Source of the DNA: Streptomyces malaysiensis subsp. samsunensis
GTDB lineage: Bacteria > Actinomycetota > Actinomycetes > Streptomycetales > Streptomycetaceae
Direction of reading: 5' to 3'
NCBI RefSeq assembly: GCF_024519315.1
Contig: NZ_JANIIC010000036.1
Coordinates: forward strand, 47,117-111,116
DNA: 64,000 nucleotides
The translations under genes and the position numbers were made by a program. This document shows positions 34,297 through 42,756 of this stretch, in pieces. The notes beneath the pieces are model-generated. The model ran no database searches. It was given only the letters and a program-made list of their open reading frames with translations, and had not been told where the DNA came from. Every line of letters begins with the position of its first letter. Position 1 is the first letter of the stretch.

Positions 34297-34312
34297 CTTG
34301 GTCTAGACCGCC
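34297..34312. promoter_or_regulatory. DasR-type (dre) operator
   Basis: The core GGTCTAGACC at 34300-34309, preceded by CTT, matches the inner part of the dre consensus (ACTGGTCTAGACCACT) of the GlcNAc-responsive repressor DasR. It lies 46 bp before the LPMO start codon. Confidence 0.7.
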
Positions 34313-34357
34313 GTGCACGGCTCGTCGAAGCACTCCCCACGTCTTCAGGAGCGAAGC

Positions 34358-34951
34358 ATGCGCAAGAAGATCAGCGCCGCCGTCATCGGCATCGGTCTCG
34401 CGGCGATCTCCGTCCTCGCGACCGGCGGCAGCGCCTCCAGCCACGGCTACACCGACTCGCCCATCAGCCGCCAGAAGCTGTGCGCCAACGGCACGGTGAC
34501 GGGCTGCGGCGACATCCAGTGGGAACCCCAGAGCGTCGAGGGCCCGAAGGGCTTCCCGGCGGGCGGTCCCGCGGACGGTTCGATCTGCGCGGGCGGCAAC
34601 AGCCGGTTCTCGCAGCTCGACGACCCGCGGGGTGGCGGCTGGCCCACGACCAGGCTGACCGCCGGGCAGAGCTACACCTTCAACTGGCGGTTCACGGCCT
34701 CCCACGCGACCACGGACTTCAAGTACTACATCACCAAGAACGGCTGGAACCCCAGCCAGAAGCTCACCCGTGCGAGCCTGGATCCCCAACCCTTCCTGAC
34801 CGTGCCGTACAACGGCCAGCGCCCGCCGTCCACGCTCTCCCACTCGGGGGCCATCCCGAGCGGTAAGACCGGCAGACACCTGATCCTCGCCGTGTGGACC
34901 GTCGCGGACACCTCGAACGCCTTCTACGCCTGCTCCGACGTCCAGTTCTGA
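34358..34951 (+). CDS. AA10 lytic polysaccharide monooxygenase (chitin-binding protein)
   Basis: 197 residues. Signal peptide of about 28 residues; the mature protein starts with the copper-binding His (ASS-HGYTDSPISR). AA10 features are QKLCANGTVTGCGDIQWEPQ split by the first Cys pair, FNWRFTASHATTDFKYYITK with the second copper His, and AFYACSDVQF at the end. It is a single domain without a CBM. It oxidatively cleaves chitin or cellulose; the dre-like operator upstream favours chitin. Confidence 0.93.
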   Translation: MRKKISAAVIGIGLAAISVLATGGSASSHGYTDSPISRQKLCANGTVTGCGDIQWEPQSVEGPKGFPAGGPADGSICAGGNSRFSQLDDPRGGGWPTTRLTAGQSYTFNWRFTASHATTDFKYYITKNGWNPSQKLTRASLDPQPFLTVPYNGQRPPSTLSHSGAIPSGKTGRHLILAVWTVADTSNAFYACSDVQF

Positions 34952-34958
34952 CGTCGCC

Positions 34959-34990
34959 GGTGTGGTGCCGTCCAAGGGCGGCACCACACC
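34959..34990. terminator. Bidirectional terminator hairpin
   Basis: GGTGTGGTGCCG and CGGCACCACACC form a perfect 12-bp stem with an 8-base loop between the LPMO gene and the convergent DUF397 gene. Confidence 0.75.
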
Positions 34991-35003
34991 TCAGGGGTCA
35001 CGG

Positions 35004-35213
35004 TCAGACGTTCAGCGCGCCCGCCTTCGCGCTCCGGACGAAGGCGGCCAGGACCGCCGGCACGGTGGTCAGAACGGTGCCGGGGTCGTCGCTCTCCCGC
35101 AGCCGGACGCGGCTGCCGGCGGCGGCGACCTCGACGCACTGGCCCTCGCCCACGGAGTAGGACGACTTGCGCCAGTGGAGGTGGCGATGCGTGGTCATTG
35201 CAGAGGTGTTCAT
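35004..35213 (-). CDS. DUF397 domain protein
   Basis: 69 residues with the DUF397 pattern: HWRKSSYSVGEGQCVEVA and VRLRESDDPGTVLTTVPAVL. It follows the XRE/DUF5753 regulator by 17 bp, the usual pairing in Streptomyces (WhiJ- and BldB-associated type). The start at 35213 has GAGAAAGAGGG upstream; 35198 is an alternative. It probably acts with the neighbouring regulator. Confidence 0.88.
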   Translation of the reverse strand: MNTSAMTTHRHLHWRKSSYSVGEGQCVEVAAAGSRVRLRESDDPGTVLTTVPAVLAAFVRSAKAGALNV

Positions 35214-35230
35214 ATGTGGGGCCCTCTTTC

Positions 35231-36115
35231 TCATACCAGACCAGCGATGAGGGCCTTCGTCGCATCCGTGGACAGTGCGCAGTCCACGATATGGCCGAAG
35301 GCGTCGGCGAAGACGGTGACGTCGTCGACTCCTTCGACGTACGAGGGGCCGAGCAGGTTCTCCTGCGTGACCACATCCGGCATCGGGCCCGGGAAGGCCA
35401 CGAGTGTGAACGCGCCCGCGTCCCCGGGGTTGGGCGCCGTGTCGATCGGCATCACCTGAAGCGTGACCGTGGGCCAGTCGGCCACGTCCAGCAGTCGTCG
35501 CAGCTGAGCGGCCATGACGCCGGGCCGGCCGGTGAACCGGCGGCGCAGCGCCGCCTCGTGGATGACGGCCCACAGCCGCAGCGGATGGCAGGTGCGGGTG
35601 AGGACGGCCTGGCGGGCCAGGCGCACCTCGGCGAGGGCGTCGACCTCGGCGGCGGTACGGGCCACGGTGTTCGCCGCGATGGTCTCGCGGGCGTAGTCGG
35701 CCGTCTGGAGCAGACCGGGGACGACCAGCGGGGCGTAGTCACGGACGCTCTCCGCGTCGCTCTCCAGCGAGATGTAGTCGGCGTAGGCGGGCGCGACGAC
35801 ACCGCGATAGGTCTGCCACCAGCCGCGTTTGCCCGCGTCCTTGGCCAGTCCCTCCAAGGCGATACGGGTGCCCGGGTCGGTGACGGCATAGGCCCTCAGC
35901 AGGGTTTCGACCTCGGTGGTGCGGATCGTGGCGTTGGCGTTCTCGATCCGGGAGAGCTTCGGCGCGGTCCAGCGGCGGGCGTCGGTCGATCCGTTCGCGG
36001 TCGCGTTGAGCGCATCGGCCGCCGCGTCCAGTGTCATCCCCGCTTCGATGCGCAACTGTCGCAGCGTGGACCCCAGGCGCCTGCGCCGAACGGTGGGCAC
36101 TGGCTGGTAGGACAT
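35231..36115 (-). CDS. XRE family regulator with DUF5753 domain
   Basis: About 294 residues. N-terminal helix-turn-helix (LRQLRIEAGMTLDAAADAL and TAPKLSRIENANATI), then the DUF5753 domain (SDAESVRDYAPLVVPGLLQT, VRLARQAVLTR, LWAVIHEAALRRRF, FADAFGHIVDCAL). WhiJ-like proteins of this sort control development and antibiotic genes together with DUF397 partners. ATG 36115 is chosen over an upstream TTG at 36139. Confidence 0.9.
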   Translation of the reverse strand: MSYQPVPTVRRRRLGSTLRQLRIEAGMTLDAAADALNATANGSTDARRWTAPKLSRIENANATIRTTEVETLLRAYAVTDPGTRIALEGLAKDAGKRGWWQTYRGVVAPAYADYISLESDAESVRDYAPLVVPGLLQTADYARETIAANTVARTAAEVDALAEVRLARQAVLTRTCHPLRLWAVIHEAALRRRFTGRPGVMAAQLRRLLDVADWPTVTLQVMPIDTAPNPGDAGAFTLVAFPGPMPDVVTQENLLGPSYVEGVDDVTVFADAFGHIVDCALSTDATKALIAGLV

Positions 36116-36269
36116 GTCGCCAGTCTGTCGTATCGCCAACTACGCCTACCAGCCCGGCATATGCCAGTCTTGTGCGACTGGGTCGAAACATTGCGAGTGG
36201 GACGTCCCATAGGCCAGGATCGCTAGGGGACGCGGCAGCGCGCCGTGCTTTGGAGGAGCCCCGGATCAT

Positions 36270-36671
36270 ATGGCTGAGAACATCTCGCAGCGATACGAAC
36301 TGCGCCTCCGTGCCCATCCGCGGATCCTCGCGGACATACGCCGTGCCGTGGCGGCGCGGCTGCGGCTGTGGGGGCGTGAGGAGCTGATCAGCGCGGCGGG
36401 GATGTGCGTCACCGAGCTGCTGTCCAACGTCCATAAGCACGCGGCCTCTCCCGAATGCGTCCTCACCCTGGAGAACCTTCCGCACGGGATCCAGGCGGCG
36501 GTCGGCGACACCGAGTCCGCGCTGCCCGTCGTCAAGGAGCCGGACTTCCTCTCCGAGAGCGGCCGGGGGATGTTCCTGCTGAGCAAGACCGCCCATGCGT
36601 GGGGCACGGATCTCACCCCGACGGGCAAGACGGTCTGGTTCACCCTGCACGCGGAAGCGGTGGAACCGTGA
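36270..36671 (+). CDS. ATP-binding protein of the HATPase_c_2 (anti-sigma-like) family
   Basis: 133 residues with N box TELLSNVHKHAASPE, G1-like VGDTESALP and G2 ESGRGMFLLSKTA, the small GHKL kinase fold of SpoIIAB/RsbW-like proteins. GGAGG precedes the ATG at 36270. It is divergent from the XRE/DUF397 pair, completing a three-gene group repeated many times in Streptomyces genomes. Its partner is unknown. Confidence 0.9.
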   Translation: MAENISQRYELRLRAHPRILADIRRAVAARLRLWGREELISAAGMCVTELLSNVHKHAASPECVLTLENLPHGIQAAVGDTESALPVVKEPDFLSESGRGMFLLSKTAHAWGTDLTPTGKTVWFTLHAEAVEP

Positions 36672-36720
36672 GCGGCGGCGCCGGTAGCGTGGGGCTCCGG
36701 TCGAGGGCAGGGGGTGGGCC

Positions 36721-37110
36721 ATGGACCCGGTGACGGCGGGAGCGTTGGTCACGGCGGTCAACGCGGCGGCGTCGGGCGCCGGTGGCGAGGCCGGGCGGCG
36801 GGCCCTGGAGTCCTTCGGCGCGCTGGTCCGCAGGGTACTGCGGCGGGGCGAGGGCGAACCGGCCGGTGAGCCGGAGCCGGTCGCGATTCCGTACGACGAC
36901 GGCGACCGGCTGCGTCAGTTGGCCGATCTGCTGGTCGAACGGGCCCGGCGGGACTCGGAGTTCGGCCGTGACCTGGCCGCCTGGATGCGTGAGCACGGCG
37001 AACCGGCCGGGGCGGCGGGGGCCGTGCACAACAGCGTCTCGGGCGACGCCCGTATCACCGGGCCGGTCATCCAGGGACGGGACTTCCACGGGCCGATCAA
37101 CTTCGGCTGA
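36721..37110 (+). CDS. Small protein with C-terminal amyloid-like signalling motif (hypothetical)
   Basis: 129 residues. The N-terminal part (about 1-95) is alpha-helical and Arg/Glu-rich (GRRALESFGALVRRVLRRGE, LADLLVERARRDSEFGRDL). The last 25 residues, VHNSVSGDARITGPVIQGRD then FHGPINFG, resemble the N-x-x-x-G-x-V-x-Q-x-x-D-x-x-G motif seen next to NLR-like or effector domains in Streptomyces. No effector domain is attached. It starts 50 bp after the HATPase gene. Function is not known. Confidence 0.6.
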   Translation: MDPVTAGALVTAVNAAASGAGGEAGRRALESFGALVRRVLRRGEGEPAGEPEPVAIPYDDGDRLRQLADLLVERARRDSEFGRDLAAWMREHGEPAGAAGAVHNSVSGDARITGPVIQGRDFHGPINFG

Positions 37111-37489
37111 AGCCGGCGGCCACCGCCGGACGGGGGCGTGGGCACCCGGTGCGAGCTGGCAGCAACCGGACACTGGTCCCCACTCCGCGTCGTCGAACCC
37201 GGCCGGATCGCTGCGGTCCGTAGCCCCGCCTCGTCCGGGCGGCACACTCACCGGTAACTTGTGGACATGCGCCTCCGGCGCATCGGTGGCGCCACCGCAT
37301 GGCGCGCGCTACCGCACGCGGCTTTGTCAACTCTTTACCTCACGCCCCGCGTTGACGTGGTCGCTGTGTGCGAATTAGTGTCGTCATGGATTTCGCACAA
37401 TGCTGCCCGCGCATTTCGGGGCAGAGGAATTGACGAGAATCAGGCCGGTATTCGCATAACCAGGTCACTGTCGCCCGGCAGGGGAAGTC
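37111..37489. other. Non-coding region before the first cluster regulator
   Basis: 379 bp with no convincing gene. The part from about 37370 is AT-richer and should hold the promoter of the regulator; I found no clear palindrome or terminator. Confidence 0.4.
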
Positions 37490-38320
37490 ATGGTTGGTCT
37501 TGTGAGGGTGTCCGAGCCTTCTCCCATGAGCACGGAGAGCACGGAGACTCCCTCGTCAGGCGCCATCGACTATGTCGAGCACGCGCTGCTGGCCGCCCGT
37601 GATCTGATCGAGTCGACGGTCACCCGGCACCGCAGGGAGCTGGCCCAGGACTCCTGGGCGGGGACGGCTCTGGGGAAGGTGCCGCTCGCCGAGGTCGTCG
37701 ACACGCTGGTCGACTGCGCCGAGCGGACCGTCAGCGTGGTGCTGCCGGGGAACGAGGAGCAGACGCGGGCCGTCTGCGCCGCGCTCGCCCGCCCCGCCAG
37801 GGGGGCCCGGCGCGCCGTGGTCGTACGGCTGTTGTGCGAGGAGCGGGTGCTGGAATCGAGCGCGGTACGGGCGCTGGCGCGCACCGATCCGCGGTGCGAG
37901 ATCCGGATCAGCGACGGCGGACTGCCGGCGTTACCCGAGGCGCTGCTCATCGACGGCGAGGTGGTCTACCTCAGACGGGGGCCGTCGGAGCCGGGGCGGG
38001 GTCCGGGACAGGCGTCGCTCGTCGAAGACCCCGCCACGGTGCGGGCCCTGGAGATGATGTTCGCCGGGACCTGGGGGAACGCCGTGGGGATCGCCGACTA
38101 CCCACGGCTGGGCGGGCGGTTGTGCCCGGACTCCGTGCGGCGGATCCTGGAGTGCCTGCGCACCGGCCACACCGATGAGGTGGCGGCGCGCACGATGCAG
38201 GTCTCCCTGCGCACCTATCGCCGGTACGTGGCGGAGGTCATGCGGGAGCTGGGGGCCAACTCACGGTTCCAGGCGGGGGTGCGGGCGGTGGAACTGGGGC
38301 TGCTGCCCAGCCGTCACTGA
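37490..38320 (+). CDS. Pathway regulator with LuxR-type HTH, paralogue 1
   Basis: 276 residues. N-terminal helix YVEHALLAARDLIESTVTRH, a central TrmB/PLD-like effector half, and a C-terminal HTH: GHTDEVAARTMQVSLRTYRR then YVAEVMRELGANSRFQAGVR. It shares this architecture and the ending with the genes at 38374 and 46727. AGGGGAAG lies before the ATG at 37490. Codon 148 is TTA (37931-37933), implying bldA control. It probably activates the adjacent polyketide genes. Confidence 0.85.
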   Translation: MVGLVRVSEPSPMSTESTETPSSGAIDYVEHALLAARDLIESTVTRHRRELAQDSWAGTALGKVPLAEVVDTLVDCAERTVSVVLPGNEEQTRAVCAALARPARGARRAVVVRLLCEERVLESSAVRALARTDPRCEIRISDGGLPALPEALLIDGEVVYLRRGPSEPGRGPGQASLVEDPATVRALEMMFAGTWGNAVGIADYPRLGGRLCPDSVRRILECLRTGHTDEVAARTMQVSLRTYRRYVAEVMRELGANSRFQAGVRAVELGLLPSRH

Positions 38321-38373
38321 CGGTGCTCGAGACCTTGACCACGTCACGAGGCGGAAAGTGCGGGAATGCCGAC

Positions 38374-39276
38374 ATGATGGACCGCGGACGCGATCCGGGG
38401 CCGGAGGCCGCGCTCGCGGTGGACACCCTGGAGGGGACATTACGGGAGGTACGGGACCTCATTGAGTCCACGGTGGTCCAGCACCGCGCCCGGCGGGCCC
38501 GGGATGCGCGGTTCACCGAGGTGGGGGTGGAGGACGCCGCGTTCCTCGCCGCCGCCGAGGAGGTGATCGGCCAGGCGGGGCGGAGCGTGGACGCCGTCTT
38601 CCCCGAGTGCTCGGCCCGGATGGCGCCGGCGCATGCCGCGCTCGGCGCACTGCTGGAGGACCTTGGCGAGCCGGTCGGGGTGCGGGTGCTGCGCGGAAGA
38701 TCGGCTCCTGGATCAGCGGTAGGAGTGGGATCCGGGGCGGGATCCGGATCAGGGCCCGGGGCGGGATCCGGGGCCACTGCCGGAGCGTCGCCGGGGCCGG
38801 TGCCACGGCCCATCCCCGGTCCCGCGTCATCCGTTTCGCCCGCCGGGGCGTCCGGCGCCGCGCACCCCGCGCAGGTGCGGATCGCGGCGGTGGCGCTGCC
38901 CACGGCGGTGATCGCCGACGGCCGGGCCGCCCTGGTGTGCACCGAGGCCGAGGAGGGACGGCAGACCTCGGTCATCGAGGACCCCGTGGTGGTCGCCACC
39001 CTGTACGGCATGTTCCGCTCCATCTGGGGCGGTGCGGTGCCCGCCGCTCGCCCGCTGGACTTCGGCAATCGCGCCCGTACCGAAATGGTGCGCCGGGTGC
39101 TGGCCCGGCTGCGCGACGGGGTCACCGACGAGGCCGCCGCCCGCGATCTGGCGATCTCGGTGCGTACGTACCGCCGCTATGTCACCGGGATCCTGGAACT
39201 GCTGGAGGCCAACTCCCGTTTCCAGGCGGGGGTGCGCGCCACTGAGCTCGGCATCCTTGGAAATACGTCCACATGA
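38374..39276 (+). CDS. Pathway regulator with LuxR-type HTH, paralogue 2
   Basis: About 300 residues. The same plan as paralogue 1: VDTLEGTLREVRDLIESTV, effector half, then GVTDEAAARDLAISVRTYRR and VTGILELLEANSRFQAGVR. A Gly/Ser/Ala/Pro low-complexity insertion (about residues 108-160, SGAGSGSGPGAGSG) splits the effector half. The TTA at 38440-38442 lies within the first 25 codons. The ATG at 38374 is favoured; a GTG at 38323 keeps the frame open. It is 53 bp after paralogue 1. Confidence 0.83.
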   Translation: MMDRGRDPGPEAALAVDTLEGTLREVRDLIESTVVQHRARRARDARFTEVGVEDAAFLAAAEEVIGQAGRSVDAVFPECSARMAPAHAALGALLEDLGEPVGVRVLRGRSAPGSAVGVGSGAGSGSGPGAGSGATAGASPGPVPRPIPGPASSVSPAGASGAAHPAQVRIAAVALPTAVIADGRAALVCTEAEEGRQTSVIEDPVVVATLYGMFRSIWGGAVPAARPLDFGNRARTEMVRRVLARLRDGVTDEAAARDLAISVRTYRRYVTGILELLEANSRFQAGVRATELGILGNTST

Positions 39277-39383
39277 TAATTTCGTTTTCCCCATCGACAT
39301 TGTGATCCGGAGCGTGCTGGCGATAGGTTGCCTGCGGGCGTGCCGAGATCTGGCAACAGCCGGTAATGCAAGGGGATTTGGGG

Positions 39384-40328
39384 ATGACCGAAGGGCACGG
39401 AAGGGGCGCGACCGCCACGGCGGGCGCGGACGGCGGGCCGAGTACGGAGGCGCCGCATTCACCCCGACCGGGACATGCGCGAAAGACCGGTGACGACGCC
39501 GGAAATGGTGAGAGACCGCGGAGCGAAGACGGTCGGAAAATGACCGCGGCGGCATCCGGCGGAGCCCTCGCCGACCGGCGGAGAACGCTGTTCCGGGGTG
39601 TGCTGCCGCCGCTTGTATTCGGGCTGTCGCTGCTTGTCGTCTGGGACATCGTGACCCGGACCGGCGCCGTTGCGGAGTTCTATCTTCCGGCTCCGCTCGA
39701 CCTCGCGCGGCATTTCCTCGATGACGTGTTCCACGGTGATCTTGTCGACTACACCGAGGAGACGGTGTGGGAGGCGCTTGCGGGCAGTGGCATCGGGATC
39801 GGAGTGGCGCTGCCGCTGGGTTATCTGATCGCCCGCAGTGAGATCGCCGCCGCGGCGCTCCAGCCGTATGTGGCCGCCTCGCAGGCCATGCCCGCGGTGG
39901 CGCTGGCGCCCCTGCTGGCCCTGTGGATCGGGTACGGACTGCTGCCCATCGCGGTCCTCTGCGCGCTGCTGGTCTTCTTCCCCATCATCGTCAACACCGT
40001 GCTGGGACTGCGTTCACTGGACCCCGATGTGATGGGGGCCGCGCGGGTGGACGGGGTCGGGTGGTGGGGGATGCTCTGGTACATCGAGCTGCCGCTCGCC
40101 CTGCCCAGCGTCCTCGCGGGGGTGCGCAACGGCCTCACGCTCTCCATCACCGGCGCCGTCGTCGGCGAATTCGTGATGGGCGGCGACGGACTGGGGCAGC
40201 TGCTGTCGGTGCAGCGCCAGGAGGCCGACACCATCGGACTGTTCTCCACGCTCGTCATGCTCGGCCTTCTCGCCGCCGTCCTGTACGGAGTGGTTCGCCT
40301 GGTCGAGCGGCTCGTTCAGCGCGACTGA
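39384..40328 (+). CDS. NitT/TauT-type ABC transporter permease
   Basis: About 314 residues. A disordered polar N-terminus (about 55 residues) is followed by a BPD_transp_1 permease domain with five or six helices; the EAA loop is GAARVDGVGWWGMLWYIELP. It resembles SsuC/TauC/ThiX. The substrate-binding lipoprotein follows 27 bp downstream. No ATPase gene is nearby, so it must borrow one or use one encoded elsewhere. AAGGGGA precedes the ATG at 39384. Confidence 0.87.
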   Translation: MTEGHGRGATATAGADGGPSTEAPHSPRPGHARKTGDDAGNGERPRSEDGRKMTAAASGGALADRRRTLFRGVLPPLVFGLSLLVVWDIVTRTGAVAEFYLPAPLDLARHFLDDVFHGDLVDYTEETVWEALAGSGIGIGVALPLGYLIARSEIAAAALQPYVAASQAMPAVALAPLLALWIGYGLLPIAVLCALLVFFPIIVNTVLGLRSLDPDVMGAARVDGVGWWGMLWYIELPLALPSVLAGVRNGLTLSITGAVVGEFVMGGDGLGQLLSVQRQEADTIGLFSTLVMLGLLAAVLYGVVRLVERLVQRD

Positions 40329-40355
40329 CCAACTTTCATCCAAGAGGAGAAGTAC

Positions 40356-41405
40356 GTGCGTTTCGTGCAGACGTCCATGAGGTGTGCCCGCAGACACCGG
40401 GTCACGGGTGCGGCCCTCGCCTCGGTGGTGGCACTGGCCACCTTGACCTCGTGCGCCGAGGAGCCGAAGGACGCGGGGGCCAAGGGCGGCGCAGGCATCA
40501 CGGTGGGGCTGACCTACACCCCCAACATCCAGTTCTCCCCGTTCTATGTGGCAGCTGAAAAGGGTTACTACAAGGACGCCGGACTCAAGGTGACGCTACG
40601 TCATCACGGTGCGGCCGAAGATCTTTTCGGAGCCCTCTCCTCGGGCAAGGAAGATGTGATCTACGCGGGCGGCGACGAGATGCTCCAGGCGCGCGCCAAG
40701 AATGTGCCCGTCGTGGACATCGCCACCTTTTACCAGAAATACCCGGTGGGGCTGATCGTGCCCAAGGATTCCGAGATCCGGACCCCCGCCGACCTCAAGG
40801 GCCGGAAGATCGGCACACCCGGCCCCTTCGGCGAGACCTATTTCGGTTTGCTGGCGCTCCTCAAGGAGGGCGGCCTTTCCACCAAGGACGCCAAGGTACA
40901 GAACATCGGCTTCACCCAGCAGGCCGCCCTCACCGGAAACAAGGTCGAGGGGGTCATGGGCTATCTGAACAATGACGCCATCTCCTTCAAGGAGGCCGGT
41001 AAGGAAGTCCGCTCGATTACCCTCAACTCGGGCTCGTCGGGGGATCAGCTGGTCGGTGTGGGTCTGGGCGCCAAGAAGAAGACGCTCGACAAGCGCGGTG
41101 ACGACATCAGGAAGTTCGTCGACGCCTCGTTGCGCGGATTGCGTTATGCGATCGATCACCAGGACGAGGCCATCGAGCTCAGCGAGAAGTATGTACCGGG
41201 GCTGCGCGGTGAGAAGCAGCGCGACAACGCCCGCGCCGTGCTCAAGGCCACCGCGTCGCTGATGAAGAACGACCAGGGCGAGCTGGGTGCGATCGACCCA
41301 CAGACCTGGACCCGGATGGCCGACTTCATGTACGACCAGGGGCTCCTGGAGAAGACCGTCACACCTGAGGACGCCTACGACACGTCGTTCCTGCCCAAGT
41401 CGTAG
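40356..41405 (+). CDS. ABC transporter substrate-binding lipoprotein (NMT1/THI5-like)
   Basis: 349 residues. Signal peptide with lipobox LTSC (about residue 31). The NMT1/THI5-like fold is shown by VGLTYTPNIQFSPFYVAAEK, GYYKDAGLKV, SSGKEDVIYAGGDEMLQARA and GRKIGTPGPFGETYFGL. Relatives bind pyrimidine thiamine precursors, taurine or nitrate-like compounds. GAGGAGA precedes the GTG start. Paired with the permease just upstream. Confidence 0.88.
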   Translation: MRFVQTSMRCARRHRVTGAALASVVALATLTSCAEEPKDAGAKGGAGITVGLTYTPNIQFSPFYVAAEKGYYKDAGLKVTLRHHGAAEDLFGALSSGKEDVIYAGGDEMLQARAKNVPVVDIATFYQKYPVGLIVPKDSEIRTPADLKGRKIGTPGPFGETYFGLLALLKEGGLSTKDAKVQNIGFTQQAALTGNKVEGVMGYLNNDAISFKEAGKEVRSITLNSGSSGDQLVGVGLGAKKKTLDKRGDDIRKFVDASLRGLRYAIDHQDEAIELSEKYVPGLRGEKQRDNARAVLKATASLMKNDQGELGAIDPQTWTRMADFMYDQGLLEKTVTPEDAYDTSFLPKS

Positions 41406-41433
41406 GTCGGTACGCAGAGTTCCGGGTGGCTGA

Positions 41434-42756
41434 TCAGGCGCCTGCCCGGCTGTGCAGCGCGGCGGTCACGGTGAACGCGGCCGCCGCGCCCAGCGCGAGC
41501 GCCAGCCAGCTGCCCGCCGCCGAGGCGTGGGCGACGACGAACAGCCCGATCGGCGGCCCGGAGGCCGTGCCCAGGTTCCAGGCCAGTGAGGCCAGGGCGC
41601 TCGCCCGGCCCACCGCTTCCTCGCCCGACCAGCGCAGCAGCAGCGGATAGAAGGCGGAGGAGTACATCAGCTCGCCCGCCGCGAAGACCACCGCGAAGGC
41701 CAGCAGCAGCCCGTACCGTACGGCGGCCGGGGCCGTCTCCCCGGCGAGCGCCGCACCCAGGCCGCAGCCGAACGCGATGGCCCACAGCACCGGGCCGGCC
41801 GCCAGGCCGACGGTCTCCGGCAGCCGCTCCAGGTGGCGGCGGAGCAGCGGCTGGAGGGCGATCAGGGCGAAGGAGTTGGCCGCCACCACCGTGCTGACCC
41901 AGCCCAGCGTGACCGCCATACGGTCATGCATCAGCAGCGGTACGGTCGCCTCGATCTGGGTGAAGCCGACGATCGCGAAGAGCGCCTGCGCCAGGATCAG
42001 CAGCGCCATCGGGCGGGCCCGCAGCAGGGTGCGATAGGTCGGCCCGGCCCCGGACGGCTCAGGTGGCGTCCGACGGATCTTGCCGCCTGCGGCGGGGGAA
42101 GCACCGATATGTGGCTCCGCCGCGTGGTCCGCCGGACACCCCGTAGTGGGCGCGGGCCGGGTCCGCGGCCGTACGCCCAGGATCACGGCGATCAGCGGCA
42201 GCGCCGCCAGTCCGTTGGCCAGGTACAGCCAGCGCAGCGCCCCCACCGGGGTGTCCGCGCCGTGCAGCGCGAGCCCCGCCACGACCGAACCCAGCCCGAT
42301 CCCGGTGTTGTTGACGATATGCCGGATGGCGAAGGCGGCCCGGCGGCCGCTCTCGGGGACGGCCGTGTCCACGACGCCCACGATCGAGGCGTAGAAGAGC
42401 CCGAAACCGGCCCCGACGCAGATGCCCGAGGCGAGCACCAGCGCCACCGAGTCGGCCGGCGCCAGCAGCGCGTATCCGACGGCGAGCGCGGCGCCGCCCA
42501 GCGCGCCCACCCGGTGCGGGCTGCCCCGGTCCGCCAGCGGCCCGCCGGCCAGGGCGGCGGCGAAGCTGGCGGCGGCCATGGCGATGAAGTAGCCGCCGGC
42601 CGCCCGGCCGCCGAGCCCCAGCAACTGGCTGATGTAGATCGAGGTGAACGGGAAGCACAGCCCGTTGCCCAGGCTGGACAGCAGCAGGGCGCCCATGAGC
42701 AGGCCGAAGCGGCGCCCCAGGGGCGTACGGGGCGCCGTCTCGCCGAGGGCCGTCAC
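41434..42756 (-). CDS. MFS transporter
   Basis: About 440 residues, twelve predicted helices in two halves separated by a polar loop (about residues 205-250). The motif-A-like LAGGPLADRGSPHRVG is between helices 2 and 3. It starts at a GTG (42756) overlapping the stop of the F420-type oxidoreductase by 4 bp, so the two are coupled. Likely an exporter of a pathway compound, from context. Confidence 0.87.
   Translation of the reverse strand: MTALGETAPRTPLGRRFGLLMGALLLSSLGNGLCFPFTSIYISQLLGLGGRAAGGYFIAMAAASFAAALAGGPLADRGSPHRVGALGGAALAVGYALLAPADSVALVLASGICVGAGFGLFYASIVGVVDTAVPESGRRAAFAIRHIVNNTGIGLGSVVAGLALHGADTPVGALRWLYLANGLAALPLIAVILGVRPRTRPAPTTGCPADHAAEPHIGASPAAGGKIRRTPPEPSGAGPTYRTLLRARPMALLILAQALFAIVGFTQIEATVPLLMHDRMAVTLGWVSTVVAANSFALIALQPLLRRHLERLPETVGLAAGPVLWAIAFGCGLGAALAGETAPAAVRYGLLLAFAVVFAAGELMYSSAFYPLLLRWSGEEAVGRASALASLAWNLGTASGPPIGLFVVAHASAAGSWLALALGAAAAFTVTAALHSRAGA

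Noticed and set aside
39277..39383. TPP riboswitch before the NMT1-like transporter genes
   Set aside because: No recognisable thi-box elements such as CTGAGA in the right context.
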